Source: Zygaena filipendulae (taxonomy: Eukaryota; Arthropoda; Insecta; Lepidoptera; Zygaenidae). Taken from it: DNA of 64,000 nt. The notes beneath the pieces were generated by a model. The model ran no database searches and was not told the origin of the DNA. It was given only the letters and a program-made list of their open reading frames with translations. The stretch is from positions 11,482,501-11,546,500 of the forward strand of contig OU015655.1 in assembly GCA_907165275.2 (NCBI GenBank), read 5' to 3'. This document shows positions 32,913 to 45,629 of this stretch, piece by piece (position 1 is the stretch's first letter; the number at the start of each line of letters is the position of its first letter). The position numbers and the translations under genes were made by a program.

Positions 32913-35900
32913 ATGATGTGGTTGTGTTCAGTGTTGGCTATTGTAGCCATAGTGGCGCAGAGTGTACGCGGGGAGCAAGTATTGCTCTTAGATACCACCA
33001 CTGAGAGGACTCTTGGCTGGACGCGGTTCCCTTACGGCCCGCAGGCCAGCACACTCGGATGGTTAGAGGAATCTTATACCAATTTCGAGAAACAAATAAA
33101 CTGGCGATCGTACGTCGTCTGCGATGTTGCTCATCACAATGTCAACAACTGGCTGTGGACACCATTCATAGAGAGAAGAAATGCTAACCGAATTTATATA
33201 GAAGTAAAGTTCACCATTAGAGACTGCACATTGTTCCCAGGTAATGCTTTGAGTTGTAAGGAGACATTCAGTTTGTTGTATTACGAATTCGATGTTGCCA
33301 CAAGAGAGCAACCACCATGGGAGCCGGAGAGCTATAAATTAGTTGGTCGCATTGCTGCCGGCGAAGGCAGGTTCAATGCTAACTCTGAAGTAGATATAAA
33401 CACTGAAGTAAAAAGTATAGCAGTCACAAAAAGAGGTGTGTACTTTGCCTTCAGAGATCAAGGGGCTTGTATTTCTATTCTAGCTGTGAAGGTTTACTAC
33501 ATAACATGTCCAGAAGTCACTGTCAACTTTGCTAAGTTCCCTGCAACTCCAACTGGCCGTGAAGTAACTGTTATTGAACAAGCAAACGGCACCTGTGTAG
33601 AAAATTCTGAGATAGCATCTGGTGAGGCACCACCTCTATATTTATGTAAAGGAGATGGCAAGTGGACCCTTCCAAGTGGTTCATGTAAATGCAGAGCTGG
33701 TTTTGAACCAGATCATCATAATCAGCTTTGCAATGAGTGCCCACCGGGTAAATTTAAACCACAAACAGGTGATGATCCATGTATTGCATGTCCAGATTAT
33801 TCAGAATCTACAGCCTATGCTGCAGCAGAATGCAAATGTGTGCCTGGATTCTATAGGGCTAAGAAGGATCCCAAAAACATTCCATGTACACAACCGCCTT
33901 CAGCCCCTCACAATCTAACTGTTACATTTGCTGATCAATTCTCTATATCCCTTGCATGGCAGCCTCCTCATAAAAATGGGGGAAGAAGTGATGTCACTTA
34001 CAGAGTTCATTGTTCTAACTGTGGGCCTAGTGCTGAGTATAGACCTGCTTCTAGTGGCCTAAATTTTAGTAGAGTAACAGTTACAGGCTTGGACCCTGTC
34101 ACTGAATACAATTTTCAAGTGTTTGCCGAAAATGGTGTGACTGAACTTACTGGGGAACCACCAAAAAAGGTGGAAATAACGGCAGTAACAGAAGCATCAG
34201 TTGTCAGTGTAGTATCAAAATTAAGAATACAAAGTGTTGAAAGTGATAAACTGTCATTAGCATGGAACCCACCTCCAATTGATTCCACTGATCCTGATGA
34301 TACTATAGAAAGTTATGAGGTGAAGTGTTTCCCAAAAGACAATTATGAGAAAGGAGCAAACACTACCCTTAAAATAACAAAAGAACCTCATGTTGTCATC
34401 ACTGGTCTCAAAAGAGATACAGAATATGGTATCAGAGTAAGAGCAAAGATGAAAAGAGGATGGGGAGAGTTCAGTGGAATTGTGTATGCACGCACTGGGT
34501 CTGTGCTTGAGACAACATTGATTGGTGAGGAAGAAGGAGCTCAAGTACGTTTAGTTGCCGGTGTGATGGTTGCTGTTGTTGTCCTCTCTGTGATTGCTAT
34601 TGTTGCTACTGTATTCTTCTTCCGTTCGCGCGCTGATGACGATTGTGATAAAAAGCAGCCTAACGATTGCAACGCCCTCAATTATCGTAATGGCGAGGTG
34701 TACACTGGACCAGAGAGACCAGCCAAAACGAGCAGCAACGCGACAACTCCTCTTTTCGCGGGCACTGGCTCCAGGACATACATCGACCCGCATACGTACG
34801 AAGATCCCAATCAAGCCGTTAAAGAATTCGCTCGCGAAATAGACGCATCATGCATTACCATTGAAGCTATTATCGGGGGTGGTGAATTTGGTGATGTGTG
34901 TCGAGGTAAACTCAAATTGCCGGCAAGTTGTGGACAAGAAATTGATGTCGCAATTAAAACTCTTAAGCCTGGATCCACGGAACGAGCACGCCGTGATTTT
35001 CTTGCTGAAGCATCTATCATGGGGCAATTCGAACACCCCAATGTGATATTCCTTCAGGGTGTCGTCACAAAATGTAATCCAATCATGATCATTACAGAGT
35101 TCATGGAGAATGGCTCTCTCGATACATTCCTCAGAGCAAACGATGGAAAGTTCCGCGTTTTACAGTTGGTCGGAATGCTGCGTGGCATTGCTACAGGTAT
35201 GCAGTATTTGTCAGAAATGAATTACATACATCGTGACCTCGCCGCTCGCAATGTTCTCGTCAATTCGCAGCTCGTGTGTAAGATTGCAGATTTTGGTTTA
35301 TCACGCGAAATAGAATCTACCGCCGATGGAGCATATACGACGCGTGGCGGGAAGATACCTGTGAGGTGGACGGCGCCGGAGGCTATAGCTTTCAGAAAGT
35401 TCACTTCAGCCAGTGACGTATGGTCAATGGGCATCGTTTGCTGGGAAGTGATGAGCTTTGGCGAGCGCCCTTACTGGAACTGGAGTAACCAGGACGTCAT
35501 AAAGTCCATAGAGAAGGGCTATCGTCTACCAGCTCCGATGGACTGTCCAGAGGCTGTCTACCAGTTAATGCTGGATTGTTGGCAGAAAGAAAGAACACAT
35601 CGGCCTGGATTCTCTAGCATTGTGAAAACTTTAGACAAGCTAATCCGTTGTCCTGATACTCTGAGAAAGATCGCACAAAACCGTTCTGCGGACCCTCTAG
35701 CCGGTGACACACCAGACATGATTCAGTACTCCTCAGTCGAGGAATGGCTGGAGTGCATTAAAATGTCGCGGTATATCGAAAAGTTTCGCGCCGCGGACAT
35801 CACGGACATGGAGGCTGTGGTTAACTTGACCGTCCACCAGCTGGCGTCTCTCGGGGTCACGCTTGTTGGCCACCAGAAGAAGATCATGAACAGTGTTCAC

Positions 35901-35951
35901 AACATGCGTGCCCAAATCCGCGTTAGTGGCCCATATGGTTTCCTCGTGTAG
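32913..35951 (+). CDS. Eph: Eph receptor tyrosine kinase
   Basis: One uninterrupted frame of 1012 residues encodes a whole receptor. Signal peptide about 1-20. Ephrin-binding domain about 21-200. Cys-rich EGF-like region about 240-325. Two fibronectin III domains about 330-425 and 436-530. Membrane span about 547-571 followed by FFFRSR. Juxtamembrane tyrosines Tyr623 and Tyr629 (YIDPHTYEDP). Kinase with Gly loop 655-662 (GGGEFGDV), VAIK Lys682, HRD Asp775 and DFG Asp793. SAM domain about 940-1002. C-terminus PYGFLV. Every catalytic element is present, so an active kinase is expected. The family binds membrane ephrins at cell contacts and guides axons and tissue boundaries. Either of two adjacent ATGs (MMW) could start. 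The lack of any intron in so long a receptor gene is unusual. Confidence 0.97.
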   Translation: MMWLCSVLAIVAIVAQSVRGEQVLLLDTTTERTLGWTRFPYGPQASTLGWLEESYTNFEKQINWRSYVVCDVAHHNVNNWLWTPFIERRNANRIYIEVKFTIRDCTLFPGNALSCKETFSLLYYEFDVATREQPPWEPESYKLVGRIAAGEGRFNANSEVDINTEVKSIAVTKRGVYFAFRDQGACISILAVKVYYITCPEVTVNFAKFPATPTGREVTVIEQANGTCVENSEIASGEAPPLYLCKGDGKWTLPSGSCKCRAGFEPDHHNQLCNECPPGKFKPQTGDDPCIACPDYSESTAYAAAECKCVPGFYRAKKDPKNIPCTQPPSAPHNLTVTFADQFSISLAWQPPHKNGGRSDVTYRVHCSNCGPSAEYRPASSGLNFSRVTVTGLDPVTEYNFQVFAENGVTELTGEPPKKVEITAVTEASVVSVVSKLRIQSVESDKLSLAWNPPPIDSTDPDDTIESYEVKCFPKDNYEKGANTTLKITKEPHVVITGLKRDTEYGIRVRAKMKRGWGEFSGIVYARTGSVLETTLIGEEEGAQVRLVAGVMVAVVVLSVIAIVATVFFFRSRADDDCDKKQPNDCNALNYRNGEVYTGPERPAKTSSNATTPLFAGTGSRTYIDPHTYEDPNQAVKEFAREIDASCITIEAIIGGGEFGDVCRGKLKLPASCGQEIDVAIKTLKPGSTERARRDFLAEASIMGQFEHPNVIFLQGVVTKCNPIMIITEFMENGSLDTFLRANDGKFRVLQLVGMLRGIATGMQYLSEMNYIHRDLAARNVLVNSQLVCKIADFGLSREIESTADGAYTTRGGKIPVRWTAPEAIAFRKFTSASDVWSMGIVCWEVMSFGERPYWNWSNQDVIKSIEKGYRLPAPMDCPEAVYQLMLDCWQKERTHRPGFSSIVKTLDKLIRCPDTLRKIAQNRSADPLAGDTPDMIQYSSVEEWLECIKMSRYIEKFRAADITDMEAVVNLTVHQLASLGVTLVGHQKKIMNSVHNMRAQIRVSGPYGFLV

Positions 35952-36124
35952 TGCTTTTTAGTGTTGGAACGGCAAATGCCATGTGACAAATGATCCAAGT
36001 GATACAATATACTAATGAAAATCATTATGTTTTGTATATTTTTCTAAATGGATACTGTGTCAGATTTAGACAAGACTACTTTCCGTAGACATAACTGAGT
36101 ATAGAAGGACTAAGTAATAAATTA

Positions 36125-36130
36125 AATAAA
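36125..36130 (+). terminator. proximal polyadenylation signal of Eph
   Basis: AATAAA 174 bases after the Eph stop. More hexamers follow (36605-36625 region; 37349-37354), so a longer 3' UTR reaching about 37.38 kb is possible. Confidence 0.5.
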
Positions 36131-36139
36131 ATTGATGTT

Positions 36140-39100
36140 TATATTTTTTTTAATATAATTTACGTACAATCAAATTGTTGTATTTAGCTTTAAGTTATGT
36201 TTAGTGATTTTACAAATTACTATTTTACACAAAACAATCATGAAAAATAATCAGTGAACCGGCCTAATCATATCTTGGTTTCTTATATGTAACGAATTAG
36301 TTTATATAATGTACTTATTACTGTTCACTTGCAATATTTACAACGAATAACTTGAGCCATGACTTAGTTAATACTCAGTATCTTAATAGTTTAAGACAAT
36401 AATGACTACTGAACACAGCTTTATAATTTGTAATTAAAAAAAAATTCTTTTTGTATAACTTGCTACCATTTCACTCTTGGCAACTGGGTTTATATAGGCA
36501 ACTTTTGGATTGCTATGACTGAAATTAATGAATGTGATTAATTTTTTTTTACAAATTTCTTTAATTTTAATTTGTACCATTTTATGTAAGTGATAACAAT
36601 AATATTTTATTACAAATAAAATAAATATATTATAATTTTGTTTATTATATTAAGAACATGTGAATTTTAACATTTTTAAAATCCAATACAAATGTAAAAT
36701 TAAAAAGTAAAAAACATAGAAGGTACACTAAACTCCATGGGAATATTATGTGCAGCTTATGAGATATCTGAAATATAGAAAAATTAATAAGTAATAATTT
36801 GAATTAATACAAAAAAGAATAATTTAAAAAACGTAGATAGCCAATACATTGTAAGCAATAATTATTATGATAGTTCTGTCACAAAAATCCGTTATTTATA
36901 AGTTGTCAGTGTGTTTCACTTATTATTTTTTACGCTTAACTAAATCTACATGTTTACTGAACAAAATTATTTTATAAAATGTAATGTTTATAATGTTTTT
37001 TATTAAAATTAACTAGATGTTAAAATAACTGCCAGTGTAACTGATGTACTTAATTGTATTAACTAAATACTTGCCACAATTTTTTGTGTATATTAATTTT
37101 TTTTATGATTCTTTGCATGTATATATCTAGTACCTACTGAATATATTTTTGCTAATTATAGTGCAGCTTCTCAAAATTTTTCATAAGTTAGCTATATTAT
37201 TAACAATATTTTATATACATCCATTTTTGTAAAGATTTTCATTTATATTAAAATTTTCTAGCATAGTATAATTAAATACTGCCAATATTAGTGATGTAAG
37301 CTTTGCTTATTATAAAAATATGAGCCTTCTAATTTTCAATATCATTTAAATAAATGTGTAATTGGAAAAAAAAACTTTTGTAAAATTTACTATTTAGGCT
37401 GTGCGACCGTCATTGTCCTCCTTAAAGTTCCCGCTTTATTTCATTTTCTCCAAATATTTCTCCGAAATTTTAATTAATTTTCTATTACTTAAATTTTTAT
37501 GCATATTGACCATAGGTGAGTTTTACGGTACTGTTAAGTGCTAAGCGAGTGTTGGATGTTCTTGATACATTAAGCAAAAGCGAAGTTTTTGATTGAAATT
37601 TGTTGTGATTTTAAATTATTATTTTTTACAAAAAAGCCTGATCTCGATTGCGTCACAGTATTTATTTCATATTTTATACGTTTCTTATCTTACGATAAAG
37701 TGCATTTATTTTTAATAAACATATGAAAGCTAATCACTTTAAGTAATTTGAGTATTTAGTAGAGCTTACCGAAAACGATTGTTCTATAATGTTAATCGAT
37801 GTTTATTGCATTTACAACCTTGTTACCTTGTTTCACTTTAAATACTGGGTCCATCGGATGAAATACTTTCAAAGCTCAGGTGTTATTGTCTATAGGCATA
37901 TAAGATATAATATCAAAATGGCGTTGTTATTTTTATATTTCACTAGCTGTGTGAGTTTCGGAATTCCCGCAGGGACTCTCTTTTACCAACTCAAAAAAAT
38001 ACCTAAGTATCCAGTTAAATAGGTATTTTTTTAGTGTAAGGAAAACAATAATCGAAATTCAAAATTTTATAATGATCAGACTAACTAACTTTTTTTTATG
38101 TTGCCGAGATCATTTTTGGCAGCCAGTATTTTCTCGAAATATGGAACTTTCCATTAGGTACTGTGCTGTAATTCATTTTCCTAATAAAATGTATGGGAAA
38201 AGCTTTTTGATTTGTGAAGTTTCTGATACCCTAGCTTTTTGATCCTTATCAGAGACAGGATTGATTAAAAAAATATTTTGAAAAATCGCTGATTTTGAAA
38301 TGTAACCGCACTTACCCGTCTCAAATTTCCACCCTGTATATATATATTACAACAATTAGTTTTGTATTTGCTAGCTTTGTACAAAATTCCTTTACTTTCT
38401 TTTTATTTAAGTAAGTAAATGGAATAATTTATTGATATTATGCGACTCAATAAGTCTCAGTGCTAATTAGAAAAATAAAGTCGATTTTTTTTATCAGTAG
38501 GTGTAGTCCTATAAGAGTAATTATTATTATTTCTGACGCCTCTGTAAAATTATTATTTCTTTGTTCTGAATCATTGTGGATACCTACTTATCTTTGACCC
38601 TAAGATGGCATTTGTTTCGACTTGAGCAAATCTCTTTCCCTGGCCTATAAGATCACTTAAACAGTATCTTTTCCTGTTGAACAAAGGGAATTTCTTGTTT
38701 CCCATCATTTTAAAAAGCAAAATTATTATTTTGCCTTTGTCTAGGTAAAATTAGCTAACTTGGGTAGCACATTTTTCTGCCGCTAGTGCTCTTTGTTATT
38801 GCTAGAGATAAATTGCTGAACGGATTTTAATAGCAGGAATCAGGATAATCATGAAATTATTTACTTATTTATTTGAGAAAATTCCACAGCACATGACAAC
38901 AATTTCAAACAAATTTCATAAAACCTTAATTAGGCCATTAGGGAATAAAATTATGTTACTAAAACTTACTAAAAGAATTTTAAAGTTGTTTCGAATCGCA
39001 AATGTAAAAATTACTTAATGATTATCTAATATTATGAAACCTTTGTGCGTTTTCTCTTTGAAAATCATTATGAAATTTTCATTAAAATATGAATCTTTGT

Positions 39101-40400
39101 GTCGGTGTCAGGAGCTAATCAAGTCAGTCAAGTGACGTGATACCTGTGCGGTTCAAAATTTGTCGGCGATTTTTTAGCACTCTGTTATCCAGTCGAGCTG
39201 AAGTTTTAAAGTCTTAAACTCAGCTACTTTTAGTGCATTGGTTTTTAAATAAAAGCTAGTATAATTTTTTATATTCAATTTAAAGAATGCTTAATTACCT
39301 ACCTTATCCTACCTATGTTAGACTCACAATATCGATTACTTACCGTCTTCCTACACTACTAGCAACTGTATATTTTCTCTTCAACTTTTGCTGTACCTAC
39401 TTCGATAACTTGGAAACTTCTTTTTTGTGTTTGTTACAATACACTACCTATGCAGCTAAGGCAAAGCTTTCGTCTGTTCCCTTTTTCCTTGTTTATTTCT
39501 AAGAACATGCTGTAAATAAGAGAAGTTTGAGCGCGATCCTCCAGTTTGTAATGAGAGTTTTAATTTTGAAGTGGACAACTTACATTTCGTATTAACCGTA
39601 ACACGATACTCGTAGTGTGCCTAACTTTCTTCTTAATCCATAATTGGCCTGCGTTTAGTTGAATGTCTTCCATAGTTAATGTTATTGAAAAACTAGAAAC
39701 TAACCGTTCTGCGAGGTCATATTTTGTATGTTTTAGAAGGTGCCACTTTTGTGTGATCTTTAAATTTTATTTTTTTATAATTCGTATTCGATTTCACCGA
39801 CCGTACATTTTAATTTATTGACTATGCTAGAATCATAATTGCTTCGTATGCGGATTGCTGGAGAGAAGTCGCAATGTCGACGGACGAATGCGCACCTCAA
39901 ATCGCTAGAGTGCCAGGTCTCTAAAAAATATGTAGTCTAATTGCATATCGAAATCTTATTATACGTTTTATTTTTACGGTCACTGATCGAAGTGTTGCCA
40001 GAAGGCATTGCTTGTCGATAGAATTAATTGACTGGTAGAATTAATGTTTAGAATCTGATTGACTGACAACTAAAACCATTCGTACTAACCGTTCGTATGC
40101 GTTTTTGTCCTTTATTCATATAGCAAAAAATAGTTTGATATATTATAACTACTTATACCTAATTTTAATTTAAACTATTAACATACTCAATTTGCCGTTG
40201 GTATAATTATATAATAGTTTATGTCATATAATTTTTTTTTAATATAATTGAAATTTGAAATATTAAGATCCCGATTAAACTTTACCTTCCATAGATGGCA
40301 CCAGTAATGTACATATTTCACTTATACGTTTAAATTATTGAGCAAATTGCCATTGTCTTACAGCCAATGAAAATTAGATTTGCGATTTTAATAAATAAAA
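36140..40400. other. intergenic, AT-rich, no gene seen
   Basis: The first 1.2 kb may be alternative Eph 3' UTR. The rest is AT-rich, with a SINE fragment at 37945-37990 (CTAGCTGTGTGAGTTTCGGAATTCCCG). No frame over about 80 codons has recognisable content. Confidence 0.5.
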
Positions 40401-40403
40401 GGC

Positions 40404-41659
40404 CGGGGAAAAAGTTTTTTCGCATTTTATGTGAAAACTCAAGATTTTTTTTTTTTTTTCAAAATTACAGTAGGTACAGTAGGTAATTAAATGTAAATTT
40501 GCCCTTTTCCCGATGACTTTTTGCCATCTTGTAGGTAGTATCATGATCCCGTTTCTGTAAAATGTGACTTCTAAAATAAAAAAAAACACGACAAGTAGTT
40601 TTGGCAGTCCTCTCTGGACACTGCCTAAAGAATTCTGAAGAGACAGGTGCAAATCTGAAGATGCAAGGTCAGAGCTATACCTATGGCGGATGCATTAACA
40701 CCTCCCAGCCAAACTCTAAATTTTTGCTGTGTGGCTAAAAATGTGTGTGGTCTAGCGTTATCGTGATGAAAGACCGCACCCTTTCTATTGATCAATTTCG
40801 GCCGCTTTGTCTTCTTGGTTTAAACTGATCAGTTTTTGGCAGTAGAGATCCGAATCCATGGTTCTGCCCTGCGGTCAAACTTAAAAGCTCTTAATGAACA
40901 ATGCCCTTCCAATCCAGCCATACACACAGCATCACCTTGTTGCGAGTTAACACGGGTTTTGCCACCGTCTGTGAAGCCTGACTGACCTTTGACCACGACC
41001 CTTTTCGGACGTGCATGTGGTCACTCTTCATCATCAGTCTCTTCAAAAACGGTTCGGTTTCATTATGTCTCAATAAAGAATCGCAAATGAGTGGTACACG
41101 GTTCATTAGGTTTCTTTCAGTGAGCTCGCGTGGAACCCATTGGGTAAAAAGCTCGATATTTATAGAGCTTTTTTGTATACTTAACTTTTTCAAATGGTCT
41201 ATACTGTTTTGTGGTCAATCCCAGTTCTTCAGCTATGTCATAACTAGTGATTTGCCGATCTTGCTCCACTTTTTCAATAATGGCGTCCATTTCATCCGTG
41301 ACAGGGCGATCAGAGCGAGGTGCATCTTTGACATCAAAATTCCCGGATTGAAAACGTTTAAACCAATTTGGTGCTACTGTTACTCACACTGCATTAGGTC
41401 CGTAAAAGTCACAATTTTTTATTTTTTCTTTTTTGTAGTAAAATTTTAAAATGTAGCGAATTTCTTCATTAAATTCACTGATTACGACAGAAAGAAAAAC
41501 AAGTGAAGAATTGCTGGAAACAACATTTTATTAATATGCTTCTTTTTTTGAAATGTAGCCTTTTAATTTTATCAAAATCAACCAGATACAAATAGGTAGT
41601 AGTCAGAGATTTTATTACAAGTTTAACATACTATACTTTGCGAAAAAACTTTTCTCCCG
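40404..41659 (-). mobile_element. mariner transposon, inactive
   Basis: The inverted ends are CGGGGAAAAAGTTTTTTCGCA on the left and the complement of CGGGAGAAAAGTTTTTTCGCA on the right, 1256 bp apart, the usual mariner size. The interior on the - strand is a recognisable but broken mariner transposase. Confidence 0.88.
40640..41460 (-). pseudogene. broken mariner transposase
   Basis: Readable - strand pieces, in order: WFKRF and DAPRSDRP (DNA-binding part, around 41340-41280); WVPRELTERNLMNR and SWSKVSQASQTVAKP in the longest open stretch (40891-41193, ending LCVWLDWKG); HHDNARPH around 40747-40768; and, in another frame, YSSDLASSDLH near 40660-40690. The second and third catalytic Asp survive. 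The TGDEKW block with the first Asp is replaced by MKSDHMHV. Several frameshifts and stops separate the pieces. It cannot make an active enzyme. Confidence 0.88.
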
Positions 41660-42006
41660 ATCTAATAATGCGATGCGATGATCGCATACTTTAATCATAT
41701 TACATATTATATATACGTTTTAGATCGTATTGCATTTAGCTATAGAGTTCTGTTTGACTTGAGCGGACACAATTTAAAGTGACAGTCAACGTCGGTCAAG
41801 TTCATTGACCTACCTGCTCAGCTGATTTTTAGAGTTGACCTTGGGAATTTTAATGTCGCGTAGCTCTAAACCTAGTACTCTCCTCAGTCGTAACACTTGA
41901 TCTTGAGTTAGAGATACCTACGTATAGTATATTATTTCTTCATCTATCTGATATACGTCGTAAACACATAGCTCCGTAATTCGTCATCTCATCCTTGAGA
42001 AATATC

Positions 42007-42242
42007 TGGACATAGATAAGCAATAGTGTGTTAACCCACATTGGAGAAATTTTGAGTAAATCTTGTTTTAAAAATATAGCGCCATTTTGTTTCAACATTT
42101 TTTATGTTCAATATTTAGTTACATATTTAAGCAGTGTAATAAAGCAAACACATAATTAAAAAACGTTCCCTAACTCTCAATAAATTGTTCTGAATTAATA
42201 ACTTAATTTGTGGGTTAACATGTTATTGCTTATCTGCGTCCA
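42007..42242. mobile_element. MITE with TGGACATAGATAAGCAATA ends, copy 2
   Basis: Same family as 9942-10178 in opposite orientation: TGGACATAGATAAGCAATAGTGTGTTAACCCACA and the complementary end TGTGGGTTAACATGTTATTGCTTATCTGCGTCCA. 236 bp, non-coding. Confidence 0.85.
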
Positions 42243-42244
42243 TC

Positions 42245-43955
42245 TGAAACATGCTACAGCACCTAAAGCTGCGACTATTGTTTTTCTCTTACTTTAATTA
42301 CTTACTAATTTATTAATCCAACTAGCTATCATACTTAGAATGGTTTTTTATACATTAGCTAGAAAAATTATGGAAAATGTTATACATACTTAATGTTATG
42401 TGTATATAAACTTCACACGGGACGTAATATTAATACGTACGTCACGTACGTATTGTTCAAAACGTCACGTCATGTTCAATACATTTTACAGATCACAATA
42501 AATCTTACCGTAGTACCTACTTATTTGTATTATGTACCTACTCTTTATTATTATTATGTAATATGTATATTTATAATACGCATGCGATGATGAAGGCAAA
42601 CTTTTTACAACAATTTAGGTAGGTAGGTACGCTGCAGTTTTAGTTATTAGTCGATAACTTGCAGGCGACTTCGTTTGCGAGTTCTCAGATTTACCTGCGG
42701 GCTGCGGGATACATTCTCCCAAATTTTAAAAGTAGCTTGTGTCGATTCAATTCAAAGTTAGTAATCTACAAAGATGATTTTCAAATTATTAGTATTTGTA
42801 TTTAATATTTTTTGTCCTGGGCCTGACAATAGGGAAATCTATAAAATTACGGAGTGATACGAAAATTTTTGCATCTTGCTGTGCATGAATTGATCGTATT
42901 GATAATAATAATATTATGTTAGTAATCATACAATAAGTACTTACTTCTTTAATCCCCATTTAACATTAATTTACTAACGTAAATTCGAAAAGTTAAACAT
43001 TTCATGGTTATAAATCGTTTGGTTAAACGAACCGATTTTATACAATTTAATCCCACAAGGGATTAGGGATATTCTAATTTCTATTACCTACTGTGCTTAT
43101 GATTTTTGATTTGACTGAATTTATTGCATGAGCCAATTTCAAGGAGAAGTTGCACAATTTTCGCTTTATCATAGCGTATGTTGTTGATGAAATATCACAT
43201 TGGGATAATTGAACAAGACAGGCTTGCCTTCAGCATCGCATGTTTTTTTTTAGGTATAATTGCTTTTGTAAATTATTTATAATTGAATTTTGTATATCTG
43301 ATAATAAGCTCTATGCCTATAGCAATAAAAACGCCTCTACTTAGACATTTATGGAATAGTTATGGTGTAAAACGATTTTTTTTTTAATTTTATTTATATG
43401 GTATTCGTATGACAGTTTAACTATTAAAGTTATCATTTTAGGAATAGTTTTTATTTTATTTTATAATATCGCATTCAATATGGTAACGTAAATACTTTTC
43501 TAACGAATTCTATTATATAAAATTAATATAATAGTAAGATATGTGTGTCAGTTGAATGTGTCTACGTAATAAGATGCCCACAGACTGTATTGCGAGCTGT
43601 TACAACCAGTACCTATTTGCAGAATAGGTATACCGAGTTAGGTTATCGAGTTGTGAGGATAACATTCATCTATGTAGATTGTTGTAACAGCTTGTAACAC
43701 TGCTCTAGATTTTCAGTATTGCTATGGATTCAATTCGATTTTTTTACTAATTCCATCTGGCGATTGAGCTAAGTGTGACTTTATGTTGGCTCCAACATCG
43801 TCCAACCTTCGATTTATAAACGAGGTGTTGTGGAGATCTTAGTTTGGGTGATAAACCTAGCACTGATGAGGGTCAGTGAAGTTTGATGAATTATACTCAA
43901 GGAGTTACAGGTTCGATGATTGTATAGAGCCAACATAAAAAATTTACTCCATTAG
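42245..43955. other. intergenic, no gene seen
   Basis: AT-rich DNA with short words such as ACGTACGTCACGTACGT near 42435-42455 and scattered TAGGTAGGTAGG. No supported coding exon or RNA gene. Confidence 0.45.
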
Positions 43956-43956
43956 G

Positions 43957-44312
43957 GTGCGTACAGACTATATAACATAACATGTTATTTATCATGTTAT
44001 TACACAATGCGGACACTGAATCTTATGTTGTCATGTTATATATAACTTAGTCACGTTATTTTTTTTTGTTTCTCTTTTGTTATTTAAAAGTACAACAGTC
44101 GCTGCCGCAGCTAGTGAAACGTTCTCTCAGCGACGACATTGTGGATAGCACAGCACTGAAGAACGAGAAACGACAAGGGTTATATAACATTGTTATTCTA
44201 ATGCACTGTACAGTATTGTTTTATGTTGCAATGTCGAATAACAAGGTTACATAATGTGGATATGTTATATATACCACGTGTTACCTAACATGTTACCATA
44301 GTCTGTACGCAC
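43957..44312. mobile_element. MITE with GTGCGTACAGACTAT ends
   Basis: Inverted ends GTGCGTACAGACTAT (43957-) and ATAGTCTGTACGCAC (to 44312), followed inward by ATAACATGTTA-type inverted words repeated several times. I could not fix a target duplication, so the superfamily is open. A frame over the middle (44066-44254) has no recognisable content. Confidence 0.75.
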
Positions 44313-44959
44313 ATACGTGTTAGAGAATAGAATGCGCAGCAATATTGTTTGTATAAAGGCAATTTTGTGATATCAGATGCAGTTATGTGTCAACCCAAAC
44401 GAAATGCTACGTTAAAAAATTACAAGTTGCTTATGCGAGTTGTCAAATTAGATTGAATAATTCATTTACGTATGTACCATAATTATATTCTACTTGATTC
44501 GAACGACAGTGGTAAATAGTTGAAATGTAGTAACACCAAGCATAGCCTAATTAATTGTAATTCATATAGTGATGTTAGGTTTGCTTTTAAGTTACATTAT
44601 ACATTTGTTTATAATCATAGAATGCGCGCTGGAAACTTAGCATTGGTGCATAGAGACGTGTTGCAGATTTTGTCGCTTAATATCCTTGATTTATCTACAC
44701 AATGGATATGGCACGCGCTATATCAAAATATGTTAAACTCGTGCTCCTGCTGTGTTTTTAACATGGCGTAAACACGGTATCACCGCTCTAGTCACGGAGT
44801 CACTTCTAAAATAGACCAATAACAGTCCTCGCGACAGGGTATTGTTTTTGTTAAATATCTATACGACTAAGCCGTGTTTGTGACGTGCGATATCCATTGG
44901 GTAGTTATACAAAGCTTAGATATTGTGCAAAAAATCGACAAAATCCGTAGCACCATGTC

Positions 44960-45110
44960 AAGTTGACAATCTTTAATCGTTGTCGCTATGGAAAACTAAG
45001 GAATCAATCTTCATGTCACGTGGTCACGTAATATCGTAGACAATTTGTCGTGACAATGTAACACGACGATAAGTTCCTAAGTTTTCGATAACGATTAAAT
45101 TTTGTCAATT
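44960..45110. repeat. inverted repeat of about 35-40 bases
   Basis: TTGACAATCTTTAATCGTTGTCGCTATGGAAAACTAAGGAA faces TTCCTAAGTTTTCGATAACGATTAAATTTTGTCAA with a loop of about 70 bases. Probably a small foldback MITE. Confidence 0.6.
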
Positions 45111-45629
45111 TGGCTAAGGGGGCTGCTCTGGCACGGTTCTTCAGACGGCCCCCGCAAGGCACATGTCATGTTCACTGATGCTAAGGATGCTGGAGTGTAA
45201 TATTGTTATTCTATTGACGATATTTTTAACAAACTGCATATTATTCGAAAGATCTACGTCTTTGCGCCATGTTGACTTGTACACAATATTATACTACAGT
45301 GCAATTTATGCGCGCACACAGATGATAGTATGAAACATAGACAGTTTTTAAATCTCTTATATGACTTGAATTAGATAAATCGATGAAAGTGTAAGCTTGG
45401 CTATAATTTATGTAATAAACTATTGATACTTACTCATTGGTATTTATTTTTTTAAACTTAGATCTCCCTGGCATTAGATCATCCTGTAGATGACAAATTG
45501 TTGCAGTCGACGTTTTTGGTGCTATACAATATAATGTAATAGGTTATTTAGTAGTTGCATGTAAACTGTCATAAAGTTTAATGAATTTGAAAAAGAAGGC
45601 GTCACTCGTCACTCACCAAAAACTAAAAA

